A DNA stretch of 64,000 nucleotides from Streptomyces sp. SAT1 (GTDB lineage Bacteria; Actinomycetota; Actinomycetes; Streptomycetales; Streptomycetaceae): contig NZ_CP015849.1 of the NCBI RefSeq assembly GCF_001654495.1, positions 496,001 to 560,000 of the forward strand, in the 5' to 3' direction. Below the pieces are notes generated by a model. That model was not told the origin of the DNA. It saw only the letters and a program-made list of their open reading frames with translations, and did not search any database. Of this stretch, positions 43,413 through 51,918 are shown in pieces. The position numbers were made by a program, and so were the translations under genes. Numbering within the stretch: the stretch's first letter is position 1; every line of letters begins with the position of its first letter.

Positions 43413-45512
43413 ATGTCCGTCGCCGCGACCGTGCTGGGCGCTCCCGTCGAGCGCCGCGAAGGACGCCTGAAGGTCACCGGCGGCGCCCGCTACGCCGCCG
43501 AGTACCGGCTGCCGGGCCGGGTCCACGCCTGGCCGGTGCCGGCGGCGGTGGCCCGGGGCCGGGTGACGGCGGTCGACACCGCCGCCGCTCTGGCGCTGCC
43601 CGGCGTCCTGACGGTCCTCACCTGCGAGAACGCCCCGCGAATGGCGGAACCGGAGGACGCGGCGCTCGCCGTGCTCCAGGACCCGCGGGTGCCGCACCGC
43701 GGCTGGTTCGTCGCCCTGGCCGTGGCCGAGTCCCCGGAGGCGGCGCGGGCCGCCGCCGAGGCGGTCGAGGTCACGTACGCGCAGGAGGAGCACGACGTCA
43801 CGCTGCGCGTGGACCATCCGGGCGCCTACGAGCCGGAGACCGCCAACGGCGGCTTCCCCGGCCGCCGCGAACACGGCCATCCGGAGAGCGCGTTCGCCGC
43901 CTCCGCCGTCCGGGTGGACGTCGGCTACAGCGTGCCGCCGCTGCACAACCACCCGATGGAACCGCACTCCAGCACGGCCCACTGGGGCCACGGCCGGCTG
44001 ACCGTGTACGCCTCCAGCCAGGGCGGCACGGCGATGCGCGACACGCTGGCCCAGATGTTCGAGCTGCCCCAGGAGCGGATCACCGTCGTCTCCGAGCACG
44101 TCGGGGGCGGCTTCGGCTCCAAGGGCACCGCCCGCCCCGACACGGTGCTCGCCGTGCTGGCCGCCAAGGCGACCGGGCGGCCGGTGACGGTGGCGCTGCC
44201 GCGCCGCTTCCTGCCCGCGGTGGTCGGCCACCGGGCGCCCACCCTGCACCGGATCCGCCTGGGCGCCGACGCCGACGGCCGGCTGACCTCCCTGACCCAT
44301 GTGGCCACCACCTGGACCTCGCGCATCAAGGAGTTCGTGGAGCAGGCGGCGGTGCCCGGCCGTGTCATGTACGCCGTGCCGCAGAGCCTCACCACGCACC
44401 GGGTGGTGCCCCTCGACGTGCCCTCGCCCTCCTGGATGCGCGCGCCGGGCGAGGCGCCCGGTATGTACGCCCTGGAGTCCGCCCTGGACGAACTGGCCGG
44501 TGAGCTGGGCATGGACCCGGTGGAACTGCGGGTGCGCAACGAGCCCGACCGGGAGCCGGACAGCGGCAGGCCGTTCAGCAGCAGGCACCTCGTGGAGTGC
44601 CTGCGCGAGGGCGCCCGCCGCTTCGGCTGGGCCCACCGCGACCCGCGGCCCCGGTCCCGGGCGGAGGGGCCCCTGCTGATCGGCACGGGCGTGGCCTCGG
44701 CCACGTACCCGGTGTACGTGCAGCCGTCCGCCGCCCGAGCACGGGCGCTGCCCGACGGCACGTTCGTGGTCGGGATCAACGCCACCGACATCGGGACCGG
44801 GGCCCGGACGGTGCTGGCCCAGGTGGCGGCGGACGCGCTGGACGTGCCGCTGGACCTGGTGCGCACGGAGGTGGGGGACAGCGATCTGCCGCCCGCCTCG
44901 CTGGCCGGCGGCTCCTCCGGGACCGCGTCGTGGGGCTGGGCCGTGCACGAGGCGTGCCGACGGCTCAAGGAGCGGCTCGCCGACCACGCCGGGCCTCCGC
45001 CCGGGGCGGGGCTCAGCGCGCGTGCGGACACCACCGGCCAGGCCGACGCGGGGAGCGCCTTCGCCCGGCACGCCTTCGGGGCGCACTTCGCCGAGGTCGC
45101 CGTCGACACGGTGACCGGCGAGGTGCGGGTGCGCCGGATGCTCGGCGTGTTCGCCGCCGGACGGATCCTGAACGCCCGTACCGCCCGCTCGCAGTTCATC
45201 GGCGGCATGACCATGGGGCTCGGCATGGCCCTGACCGAGGGCAGCACCATGGACCCGGTCTTCGGGGACTTCGTGGAGTCGGACCTGGCGTCGTACCACG
45301 TGCCGGTGCACGCGGACGTGCCGGACGTGGAGGCGTACTGGGTCGAGGAGACCGACACCCGGCTCAACCCGATGGGGAGCAAGGGGATCGGTGAGATCGG
45401 CATCGTGGGCAGCGCGGCGGCCGTCGGCAACGCCGTCCACCACGCCACCGGGGTCCGCTTCCGTGAGCTGCCGCTGACGCCGGACAAGGTGCTGAGCGGA
45501 CTGGCCGGGTGA
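43413..45512 (+). CDS. Molybdenum hydroxylase, catalytic molybdopterin subunit (PaoC/YagR-like)
   Basis: 699 residues; CAGGAGG seven bases before the ATG. Mo-pterin segments VGGGFGSKG, ASSQGG, RAPGEAPG and TDIGTGARTVLAQ are in order; the base catalyst Glu is in GSKGIGEIGIVG. With the two upstream subunits it forms an aldehyde- or N-heterocycle-oxidising enzyme. Substrate undetermined; the PaoC likeness favours aromatic aldehydes. No XdhC/PaoD maturation factor is present next to it. A long hairpin ends the operon. Confidence 0.94.
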   Translation: MSVAATVLGAPVERREGRLKVTGGARYAAEYRLPGRVHAWPVPAAVARGRVTAVDTAAALALPGVLTVLTCENAPRMAEPEDAALAVLQDPRVPHRGWFVALAVAESPEAARAAAEAVEVTYAQEEHDVTLRVDHPGAYEPETANGGFPGRREHGHPESAFAASAVRVDVGYSVPPLHNHPMEPHSSTAHWGHGRLTVYASSQGGTAMRDTLAQMFELPQERITVVSEHVGGGFGSKGTARPDTVLAVLAAKATGRPVTVALPRRFLPAVVGHRAPTLHRIRLGADADGRLTSLTHVATTWTSRIKEFVEQAAVPGRVMYAVPQSLTTHRVVPLDVPSPSWMRAPGEAPGMYALESALDELAGELGMDPVELRVRNEPDREPDSGRPFSSRHLVECLREGARRFGWAHRDPRPRSRAEGPLLIGTGVASATYPVYVQPSAARARALPDGTFVVGINATDIGTGARTVLAQVAADALDVPLDLVRTEVGDSDLPPASLAGGSSGTASWGWAVHEACRRLKERLADHAGPPPGAGLSARADTTGQADAGSAFARHAFGAHFAEVAVDTVTGEVRVRRMLGVFAAGRILNARTARSQFIGGMTMGLGMALTEGSTMDPVFGDFVESDLASYHVPVHADVPDVEAYWVEETDTRLNPMGSKGIGEIGIVGSAAAVGNAVHHATGVRFRELPLTPDKVLSGLAG

Positions 45513-45537
45513 CCGGCCGTCCGGTCCCGGCCCCCGG

Positions 45538-45596
45538 CCGCGCGCCGCACCGCCCGGCGAGGGTCCGCCTCCCCCGCCGGGCGGTGCGGCGCGCGG
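45538..45596. terminator. Bidirectional terminator, 22-bp perfect stem, Mo-hydroxylase/repeat protein
   Basis: 45538-45559 pairs perfectly with 45575-45596 across a 15-base loop. It separates the convergent Mo-hydroxylase operon and the following minus-strand gene. Confidence 0.85.
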
Positions 45597-45604
45597 TCCG
45601 GTGG

Positions 45605-46720
45605 TCAGCCCTCGGGCCGGGGTGCCGGGTGCCGTTCGGCCATCTGCACCATCAGCAGCAGGGAGAGGGCGGCCAGCGAGGCGAGCGCGGCGCACACGGC
45701 GGTGAGCCCGGCGCTCGACGGCGGCGCCACGGTGACGGCCAGGGCCCGGGACAGCTCGGCCGGTGCGAACCGGCCCTCGGCGTAGCCGAGCGCGGCCAGG
45801 GCGGCGGGCAGCACGGATCCGGCGACCAGGACCGTCACCCCGGCCCGGAGGACCAGTGCGAGCGCCAGCGCGCCGCACAGCGCCGACGCCGCGAGGGCGG
45901 CGCCGTAGACGAGACCGGACGCGCCGTCGCGGTGCAGCGGGAAGTGGGCGGCGGCGCACACCACGAGGGCCGCCGCCGCGACCCAGCCGGGCCAGAAGAC
46001 GAGCCGTCCCGGTGCGCGCGCCGCACCGTCCTGTCCGGCCGTGTCGTCGTCCGCCGCCTCCGCGGCCAGGGGCTCTTCCGGGTCGCAGGGCGTGCCACCG
46101 GGGCCGGCGCACTGCTCCGTGCCCGTCCCTGCGGCAGCCGGTTCCTGCGGGGCGGCGAGAGGCGGGTCCTCCGCCGCGGTGTGCGGCGGCGGACCGGTCC
46201 TGTCCTGGCGGGCGAGGCCGCCGAGAAGGTCCGCCAGTTCCTCGGCGGTCCGGGCGCCGACCGCCGCGCGGACGGCGACCCGGGCGCAGTGCGGCTGCTG
46301 CGGCGCGCGGTGCAGCAGCGCCAGCAGGCGGGTGACCTCGGCGAGGTCGCGGTGCTCGACGGCGGCCCGGATGGTGGCGTCGGCGCTCTCGGCCGGGCGC
46401 GGCGGCCGGGTCAGCTCGGCGACAAGGCGGACGACCTCCTCCACCGGGCGGTCCAGGGCGGCGGCGCGCAGGACCCGGCCGGTGGTGTCGGCGTACCGCG
46501 GGGAACCCTCCAGGAGGGTGACGAGCCGGACGACCTCCTCAAGGGGCCGGTCGCCCACGGCGCAGCGCACCGGTCGATGGGCCGGTTCGCCGTCCGCGGC
46601 CCCGCCCTCACCGCCGCCGGCCGGGGTGCCGGGCGGTCCGGCCCGGTGGATCTCCTCGGTGAAGGCGATGACGGACTGGAGGGACGGGTTGGGCTGTGGT
46701 GGTGAAGAGCGGGTGGTCAT
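45605..46720 (-). CDS. Membrane protein with four ~33-residue helical repeats
   Basis: 371 residues; GGAG precedes the ATG. The N-terminal half holds tandem ~33-residue units starting VRCAVGDRPLEEVVRLVTLLEG, LRAAALDRPVEEVVRLVAELTR, IRAAVEHRDLAEVTRLLALLHR and VRAAVGARTAEELADLLGGLAR. After an acidic linker, the C-terminal half has four membrane helices. The repeats look like a solenoid docking surface in the cytoplasm. I do not recognise the family. Confidence 0.75.
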   Translation of the reverse strand: MTTRSSPPQPNPSLQSVIAFTEEIHRAGPPGTPAGGGEGGAADGEPAHRPVRCAVGDRPLEEVVRLVTLLEGSPRYADTTGRVLRAAALDRPVEEVVRLVAELTRPPRPAESADATIRAAVEHRDLAEVTRLLALLHRAPQQPHCARVAVRAAVGARTAEELADLLGGLARQDRTGPPPHTAAEDPPLAAPQEPAAAGTGTEQCAGPGGTPCDPEEPLAAEAADDDTAGQDGAARAPGRLVFWPGWVAAAALVVCAAAHFPLHRDGASGLVYGAALAASALCGALALALVLRAGVTVLVAGSVLPAALAALGYAEGRFAPAELSRALAVTVAPPSSAGLTAVCAALASLAALSLLLMVQMAERHPAPRPEG

Positions 46721-46925
46721 CTGGGCTCCAGGGCAGGGGTGCGGGCCGCTCCCGCGCCCCCGGATCGCGGCACGCGACTTACCCTGGCCATTACAAGAGC
46801 GTGCTCTGCCGGTGCGCCACCCGGGCGCGGCGCACGGGTGACCGCGGCGGCGGGGCCGGTACGAGGGACATGAGGAACATGAGCGACGTCAGGGACGCGA
46901 GCGACATGAGGGAGGGGAGCGGGAC

Positions 46926-47267
46926 GTGGACTTCTCCATGAAGGTGATCCTGGTCACCGCGGTCCTCGCGGCCCTGGTGCTGGGCGGGGCGGTCACGGTG
47001 TTCGTCCGGCTGGTGCGGGCCCGGCGGGCGCTGCGGCGCGCCGGGCTGCCGACCGGACCGCGCTGGGTCTTCTGGGGCGCCGTCCTCTATTTCGTCCTGC
47101 CGGTCGATCTGCTGCCCGATCCGGTGTATCTGGATGACATCGGTGTCCTGCTCCTCGCCCTGCGCACGCTGCACGGCGCCGCGGGTGCGGCGGGCCCCTG
47201 GCCGGGGCGGCGGCCGGTGCTTTCCGGCCGCCGGGGACTGCCGGACGCCCATGATCACGCTCCGTGA
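46926..47267 (+). CDS. DUF1232 (YkvA-like) small membrane protein
   Basis: 113 residues, GTG start with GGAGGGGAGCGGGAC. An N-terminal membrane helix (VILVTAVLAALVLGGAVTVFV), a basic patch, then the DUF1232 signature YFVLPVDLLPDPVYLDDIGVLLLALRTL. Function unknown in the family. The stretch just upstream (46866-46915) is a run of imperfect GACATGAG repeats. Confidence 0.88.
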   Translation: MDFSMKVILVTAVLAALVLGGAVTVFVRLVRARRALRRAGLPTGPRWVFWGAVLYFVLPVDLLPDPVYLDDIGVLLLALRTLHGAAGAAGPWPGRRPVLSGRRGLPDAHDHAP

Positions 47268-47388
47268 GGAAACCATTCACTCGTTCGATTCGTATAAGTC
47301 TCCGGAACCCGAAACAAAGTCAGCGGGCCAAGCGAGAACGCACGGATGACCACCGCTTGATCGCGGCTGCACCGACAGGGGAGAGACG

Positions 47389-47580
47389 ATGCAACCGTTC
47401 GCGCTCAACTACGCACGTCCGGCCGTGGAGTGGGATGCCGGTACGCCCTACGTCTATGACGCCGGGCTCCAGCTGAACGTGCTCCCGGACGGCAGGATCG
47501 CCGCGTGCGACCAGGCACTGCTGAGGGAACTGGGCACCACCACCTCGACCGCGGGCTCCAAGACGCACTTCGACGACTGA
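47389..47580 (+). CDS. RiPP precursor, ATP-grasp (graspetide-type) target
   Basis: 63 residues; GGGGAGAG precedes the ATG. The N-terminal leader has FALNYARPAVEWDAGTPYVYDAGL, as in the actinobacterial ATP-grasp-target RiPP family (GRASP_targ). The core is Thr/Ser-rich with carboxylates at the end: T50-D63, TTTSTAGSKTHFDD. Thr/Ser hydroxyls, Lys58, Asp62 and Asp63 are the side chains an ATP-grasp ligase could link as esters or amides. The maturase gene starts 15 bases downstream. No cysteine in the core, so it is not a lanthipeptide. Confidence 0.88.
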   Translation: MQPFALNYARPAVEWDAGTPYVYDAGLQLNVLPDGRIAACDQALLRELGTTTSTAGSKTHFDD

Positions 47581-47595
47581 ACACGGTCGGCGACG

Positions 47596-48552
47596 ATGAC
47601 CGTACTGATCCTCACCGGCGAGGAGGACGTGACGGCGGACATGGTGGTGGTCCACCTGAACGCCTCCTCGATCCCGGTGGTCCGGCTCGATCCGGCCGAC
47701 CTGACCGCGGGCGCCACGCTGTCGGGCGAGTACGCGCACGGCACCTTCGACGCCCAGCTGTCCTGCGGGGGACGGCTGGTGAGCCTGAGCGGGCTGCGCG
47801 CCGTCTGGGTGCGCCGGCCCGGCGTTCCGGCGTCCCGGGCCGCCCAGCCCTCGTCCTGGCTCACGGAGGAGGCGGCCCAGGCGCTGTACGGCATGCTGGG
47901 CGGCTGCGGCGCGCGCTGGATGAACCATCCCGACGCGGCCCGCCGGGCCCGGGTGAAGCCGTGGCAGCTGCGACACGCCCAGCGCTCCGGGCTGCCGGTG
48001 CCCGCGACCCTGATCACCACCGTCCCGCAGGCCGCCAGGGAGTTCGCCGCGCGCTTCCCGGACCTGGTGGTCAAGCCGGTCTCCGGCGCGCATCCGCAGG
48101 AGCCGCCGCGGGCGGTGCCCACCACCAGGGTCGCGCCGGACGCCGACTTCGACGCGGTCGCCTACGGTCCCACGCTGCTGCAACGGCGGGTCGACAAGCG
48201 GGCCGACATCCGGCTGACCGCCGTGGGCGGCACCCTGCTGGCGGCCCGCAAGGAGATCCCGGCGGACGCGGACCCGGACGAGGTGGACGTCCGCTTCGCC
48301 TCCTCGCGGACGCCGTGGCGGGCCGCCGAGGTGCCGCCCGGTACGGAGGCCGCCGTACGCGCCTATCTCCGGACGGCCGAACTGGCTTACGGTGCCTTCG
48401 ACTTCGCGGAGGACTCCGAGGGGACCTGGTGGTTCCTGGAGTGCAACCAGTCGGGGCAGTTCGGGTTCATCGAGGTGGAGACGGGCCAGCCGATCGCCCG
48501 CACCATCGCCGCGTGGCTGGCCCGGCCGGGGGCGCCCGTGGCCGGATCGTGA
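47596..48552 (+). CDS. ATP-grasp RiPP maturase (SAV_5884-like graspetide ligase)
   Basis: 318 residues. ATP-grasp fold: FPDLVVKPVSGAHPQ (ATP-binding Lys), FASSRTPWRA, AYGAFDFAEDSEGTWWFLECNQSGQFGFIEVETGQPI with the Mg-binding Glu/Asn. These ligases bind the leader and make side-chain macrolactone or macrolactam links in the core peptide. It follows the precursor gene directly and is the only modifying enzyme in the locus; no methyltransferase, transporter or protease is adjacent. Confidence 0.9.
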   Translation: MTVLILTGEEDVTADMVVVHLNASSIPVVRLDPADLTAGATLSGEYAHGTFDAQLSCGGRLVSLSGLRAVWVRRPGVPASRAAQPSSWLTEEAAQALYGMLGGCGARWMNHPDAARRARVKPWQLRHAQRSGLPVPATLITTVPQAAREFAARFPDLVVKPVSGAHPQEPPRAVPTTRVAPDADFDAVAYGPTLLQRRVDKRADIRLTAVGGTLLAARKEIPADADPDEVDVRFASSRTPWRAAEVPPGTEAAVRAYLRTAELAYGAFDFAEDSEGTWWFLECNQSGQFGFIEVETGQPIARTIAAWLARPGAPVAGS

Positions 48553-48630
48553 CCTGCCTGCCCTGGCACGCGACGGCACGCAGTGCCACGAAGCGCCACG
48601 GGCGCCCCCGGCGTACGCCAAGCGGACCGT

Positions 48631-48888
48631 TCAGACGGCCAGCGAGAGACCGCTGTCGCCGTCGGTGTCCTGCGCCGCCTCCGCCGTCCGGCCGGTGGCC
48701 AGCAGCAGCGCGTCCGCGCGGACGATCGCGTCGTGGATGCTCGTCGTGCCCATCATGACGCACAGGGTGTAACTGACGTCCTCCAGCTCCCGAGCCGCAT
48801 CGGCCCGCTCCCTCTCAGCCTGCGCGATCTTCAGTGATGCGTACCGAGTCAGCAACGTCCTGACGATCTTCGGGTCCGGAACCAGCAC
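48631..48888 (-). CDS. DUF5133 family protein
   Basis: 85 residues, GTG start with AGAGGGG six bases upstream. It has the DUF5133 layout: N-terminal LVPDPKIVRTLLTRYASLKIAQAERERADAARELEDVSYTLCVMMGTTSIHDAIVRAD. Mostly helical, no cofactor motif. The family is restricted largely to Streptomyces and its role is unknown. It is convergent with the RiPP maturase gene. Confidence 0.82.
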   Translation of the reverse strand: MLVPDPKIVRTLLTRYASLKIAQAERERADAARELEDVSYTLCVMMGTTSIHDAIVRADALLLATGRTAEAAQDTDGDSGLSLAV

Positions 48889-49568
48889 GGAGCGCCCCTC
48901 TCTCGATTTTTTGCTGCGTATGCCCCAGGCACGCCGTGCCATGCATGCCGACCGCCTCGCGACACATGATTGACCAGATTCAGTCGATTCCCGGTGGATC
49001 ATCCGTGGATCGACCGGCGCACCGCGCGGCTCTCGGATATCCGGCCCGGGGGCGGCGCGCCCTCGGCGGAGGGGAGGAAGGGGCCGGGGGTGTCGGAGCG
49101 GCGGGTGCCGCGCGTGCCGCAGCGGTTCGCCGCCGGGCCCTGGTCGGGGCGGGGCGCGGCGCCGCGGGCACGCCGCGCGCGGCCGGGCCGCGCACCACGC
49201 TCGATCCGCTGGGTGAGGGTCACCGGGGCCTCCGCTGCGCACTCGGCCGCACCTGCGCGGGCAGCCCCCGGTCACGGCGGCACGGCGCCGTACGACCCGG
49301 CAGAAGGTACCCGCAATATAGGTGCTTTTCGGCCCTTCGGCCAAGATTGGGTCGGCGCCACGCACCGGGCGGGCAGGAGAACGGCCCGTCAGAAGCCCGG
49401 CACGGCGCAGGGCTTGCGGCCGCCGAGGGGCGGGGGCGGGGGAATCTTCGGGTGTCTGGCGGGATCCCGACGGACGAGAACGGGCCAGAGGTCTCCTGCC
49501 CCGAGGTCAGGGACGCCCGGACTGCGGGGGGAAAACGGGCATATCGAGGGAAAGCGCGGAGGGCCGGG
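48889..49568. other. Long intergenic region, no gene supported
   Basis: About 680 bases. Open frames in every phase but none with a ribosome-binding site, normal codon use or recognisable domain. It begins with the promoter side of the DUF5133 gene (TCGATTTTTTGC near 48903; GGCAC-GCC-GTGCC at 48928-48940). CGCAATATAGGTGC near 49311 is an isolated AT-rich spot. A missed small gene or RNA is possible but I see no structure that supports it. Confidence 0.4.
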
Positions 49569-50102
49569 TCACTCGGCGAGGGCGTCGGCCAGTTCCGTGG
49601 TGGCCCGGCTGATCTCACCGTCCTGCTCGGCGAGCAGTTCGCGCAGGGCGCCGGAGCGGGCGCGGACCGCCTGCCGGGCCCGCCGCTCCCACACCACCGG
49701 GTTCTCCCGGTGATTGAGGAGCTTGGGGTAGACGGCGGCGACGCTCTCCCACTGGCGGGCGTCGGCGATGCTCCTGAGCAGCTGGATGATCTGCGGACGA
49801 CAGGTCACCTGGGGCGTCCGGGCCAGCTCCCAGAGGAAGGGCACGGTGGGGGCGGTCGCCTGCTCCACCACGAAGCCGTACTGGCAGATGCGCCCGCGCA
49901 GCTCCTTGAGCGCCGCCCGCGCGGTGTCGGCGTCGCCCCGGGCCATGCTGCGCAGCAGTGGGGGGATGCCGGCCGCGGAGCCGGTGGAGTCCCTGATGTC
50001 GCTCCAGGGCACCTGCCCCAGGGCCGAGAGGGACGCGGGGGCGGCATGGGTCGCGCGGTCGGTGCGCTGGGTGCTCGGCTGCTCCGTCGGTGCGGTACGC
50101 AT
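49569..50102 (-). CDS. Hypothetical helical (HEAT/ARM-like) protein
   Basis: 177 residues from the ATG with GGAAAGG ten bases upstream; a longer frame upstream is Pro/Arg-rich and unlikely. The N-terminus is Thr/Ala-rich; from residue ~45 it is all-helical with paired helices (IPPLLRSMARGDADTARAALKELRGRIC, TVPFLWELARTPQVTCRPQIIQLLRSIA, ENPVVWERRARQAVRARSGALRELLAE), like a short HEAT array. Similar unnamed Streptomyces proteins are known; function unknown. Confidence 0.65.
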   Translation of the reverse strand: MRTAPTEQPSTQRTDRATHAAPASLSALGQVPWSDIRDSTGSAAGIPPLLRSMARGDADTARAALKELRGRICQYGFVVEQATAPTVPFLWELARTPQVTCRPQIIQLLRSIADARQWESVAAVYPKLLNHRENPVVWERRARQAVRARSGALRELLAEQDGEISRATTELADALAE

Positions 50103-50399
50103 GGCGTCGGGCCTTTCCGCGGCGGTCGTATGGGGGGTGGGTCCTTCAGTGGGGCGGGTGCGCGGGCCGCGTCGCCCCGGCCGTCCGGACGGGCAGGGAC
50201 GGGGAGGTGCGGATCCGGGCGCGTCCCGCGCCGGTGGCGCGGACGAGGTGGGGCGATCCGGGCGGGGCCGGGTCCGCTGCGCCCGGTGTTCCGGGCGGGA
50301 GATTCGCGGACGAGAGCACGGCATCTCCCTGATGAGACGTCACCTGCCAGCGTCTACACAGGGGTTGACGCCCCCGCTATTATCCACGCTGTCAGCGCC

Positions 50400-50417
50400 C
50401 GCGTGCAATTGCACGCG
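50400..50417. promoter_or_regulatory. Perfect 18-bp palindrome upstream of the DUF397/XRE genes
   Basis: CGCGTGCAATTGCACGCG is a perfect 18-base palindrome about 110 bases before the DUF397 gene. TATTAT at 50378-50383 just upstream could be a -10 box, placing the palindrome near +10. It is a strong operator candidate; the XRE/DUF5753 regulator encoded downstream is the obvious candidate binder. Nothing else is seen in 50103-50528. Confidence 0.6.
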
Positions 50418-50528
50418 AAATTTCTCGTGAAAGTGCGCGGGACGGGGAAGGATCCGGACGGAACCCGCCGGAGCCCGACAACGGCCCGGCGCACCTCACG
50501 ACGGAACGTGAACAGCGAGGAGACTGCG

Positions 50529-50762
50529 GTGCCATCGACGCCGAACGGAGTGCGGGCCAGCTCTTTGGACGCCCGCTGGATCAAGAGCAGGCACAGCAAC
50601 GCCGAGGGCAACTGTGTGGAGGTCGCCGCCCTGAACGGCGGCGGGATAGCGGTACGCAACTCCCGGGACCCCGACGGCCCCGCCCTCGTCTACACCCCGG
50701 CCGAGGTGGCGGCGTTCCTGGCGGGCGCCAAGGAGGGTGAGTTCGACCACCTGTTGTGGTGA
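50529..50762 (+). CDS. DUF397 protein (partner of XRE regulator)
   Basis: 77 residues from the GTG with GAGGAG six bases upstream (a GTG seven codons earlier is the alternative). DUF397 signature: ARWIKSRHSNAEGNCVEVAAL...IAVRNSRDPDGPALVYTPAEVAAFLAGAKEGEFD. DUF397 proteins usually pair with XRE/DUF5753 regulators such as the WhiJ system; one lies 129 bases downstream. They are proposed to modulate the DNA binder or act like a small toxin/antitoxin partner. Confidence 0.9.
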   Translation: MPSTPNGVRASSLDARWIKSRHSNAEGNCVEVAALNGGGIAVRNSRDPDGPALVYTPAEVAAFLAGAKEGEFDHLLW

Positions 50763-50891
50763 TCGGCGGCCGTCCGCGGGCGAGCGGAGGGCAGGTGCCG
50801 AGTCACCGATAGGTGTTCGGACGGATGCCCTCCGCGCGGGACCGGTGCGATAGTGTAAATCTCAAGTCCGCCGGTCCACTGGGGAGTCAGG

Positions 50892-51812
50892 ATGTCCGCC
50901 GAGTCGCAAGGCCGCTCCCGCCTCGAACCCTATCTGGACGGTTCCGAACCGGCGCCCACTTTGCTGAAGTTGCTGGTCGGTGTACAGCTCACCGGCTTCC
51001 GCGAGGACGCCGGACTGTCCCAGGAGCAGGCGGCCCGGGGTCTCGGCTTCAGTGCCGCGAAACTCTCGCGCATCGAGTCGGGCAAGGGCCGTCGGCCTCC
51101 GGCGGAGGGCGACGTGCGCGCCCTCCTTCAGCTCTACGGCACCGGCGACTACGAGTCCTCGGTCCTGCTGAAGCTGCTGCGGCGCGCCGGTGAGCCCGGC
51201 TGGTGGCAGCGGTACGACAAGCGGCTGATGCCCGAGTGGTTCGACCGCCTCGTCGGTCTCCAGGAGGCAGCGGCCGCGATCCGTACGTTCGAGCTCCAGT
51301 ACGTGCCCGGTCTGCTGCAGATCCCGGCGTACACCCGGGCGGTGGTGGAGCGCGGACTGCCGACCGCGCCGTCGAACGAGGTGCAGCGGCGGGTGGAGCT
51401 GCGCACCCGGCGCACCGATCTGCTGCGCCGCGAGGATCCGCCGCAGTTGTGGGCGGTGCTCGACGAGTCGGTGCTGCTGCGCGTCCTCGGCAGCCGCGAG
51501 ATCATGCGCGAGCAACTGGACCATCTGATCGAGATGGCGCAGCTCCCGCATGTCACGGTGCAGGTGGTGCCGCTGGACGTGACCAACGCGTCCGCACCCG
51601 CGATACCCATCACCTATCTGCGCTTCGGCGGGCTCGACCTGCCGGACGTCGTCTACCTGGAACACATCAGGAGCGCCAACTTCCTCGAGGACCGGGACGA
51701 GACCGAGGAGTACCGGATCGCCCTGGACCGGCTGGCCGACGAGGCCCTGACGCCGGCGAAGTCACTGGAACTGCTGCGCACCACGGCCCGGCAGCGCTAC
51801 CCGGCGCCCTGA
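50892..51812 (+). CDS. XRE-family regulator with DUF5753 (WhiJ-like)
   Basis: 306 residues; GGAGTCAGG precedes the ATG. N-terminal helix-turn-helix about residues 33-65: TGFREDAGLSQEQAARGLGFSAAKLSRIESGKGR. The rest is the DUF5753 domain (WWQRYDKRLMPEWFDRLVGLQEAA...YVPGLLQIPAYTRAVVERGL...LDESVLLRVLG...VQVVPLD). In Streptomyces this class controls development or antibiotics together with DUF397 partners. Confidence 0.94.
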   Translation: MSAESQGRSRLEPYLDGSEPAPTLLKLLVGVQLTGFREDAGLSQEQAARGLGFSAAKLSRIESGKGRRPPAEGDVRALLQLYGTGDYESSVLLKLLRRAGEPGWWQRYDKRLMPEWFDRLVGLQEAAAAIRTFELQYVPGLLQIPAYTRAVVERGLPTAPSNEVQRRVELRTRRTDLLRREDPPQLWAVLDESVLLRVLGSREIMREQLDHLIEMAQLPHVTVQVVPLDVTNASAPAIPITYLRFGGLDLPDVVYLEHIRSANFLEDRDETEEYRIALDRLADEALTPAKSLELLRTTARQRYPAP

Positions 51813-51878
51813 GCGCGCGCCGCGTCCGGGACGCGGCAGGACGCCCGCGCCCCGCCCCCGCCGCTTCCTCGGCTTCCT

Positions 51879-51914
51879 CTTCCTTCCGTTCCTTCCGTTC
51901 TTACCGTTCTTCCG
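51879..51914. repeat. Pyrimidine-rich 9-bp repeat, four copies
   Basis: CTTCCTTCC, GTTCCTTCC, GTTCTTACC, GTTCTTCCG in tandem, purine-only on the other strand. It lies between the convergent XRE and methyltransferase genes, so it may be part of the termination zone; no clear stem is seen. Confidence 0.6.
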
Positions 51915-51918
51915 CTGC

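Noticed and set aside
49322..49612. 96-codon open frame in the long intergenic region
   Set aside because: No ribosome-binding site, Arg/Gly-rich shadow-like composition, partly antisense to the next gene.
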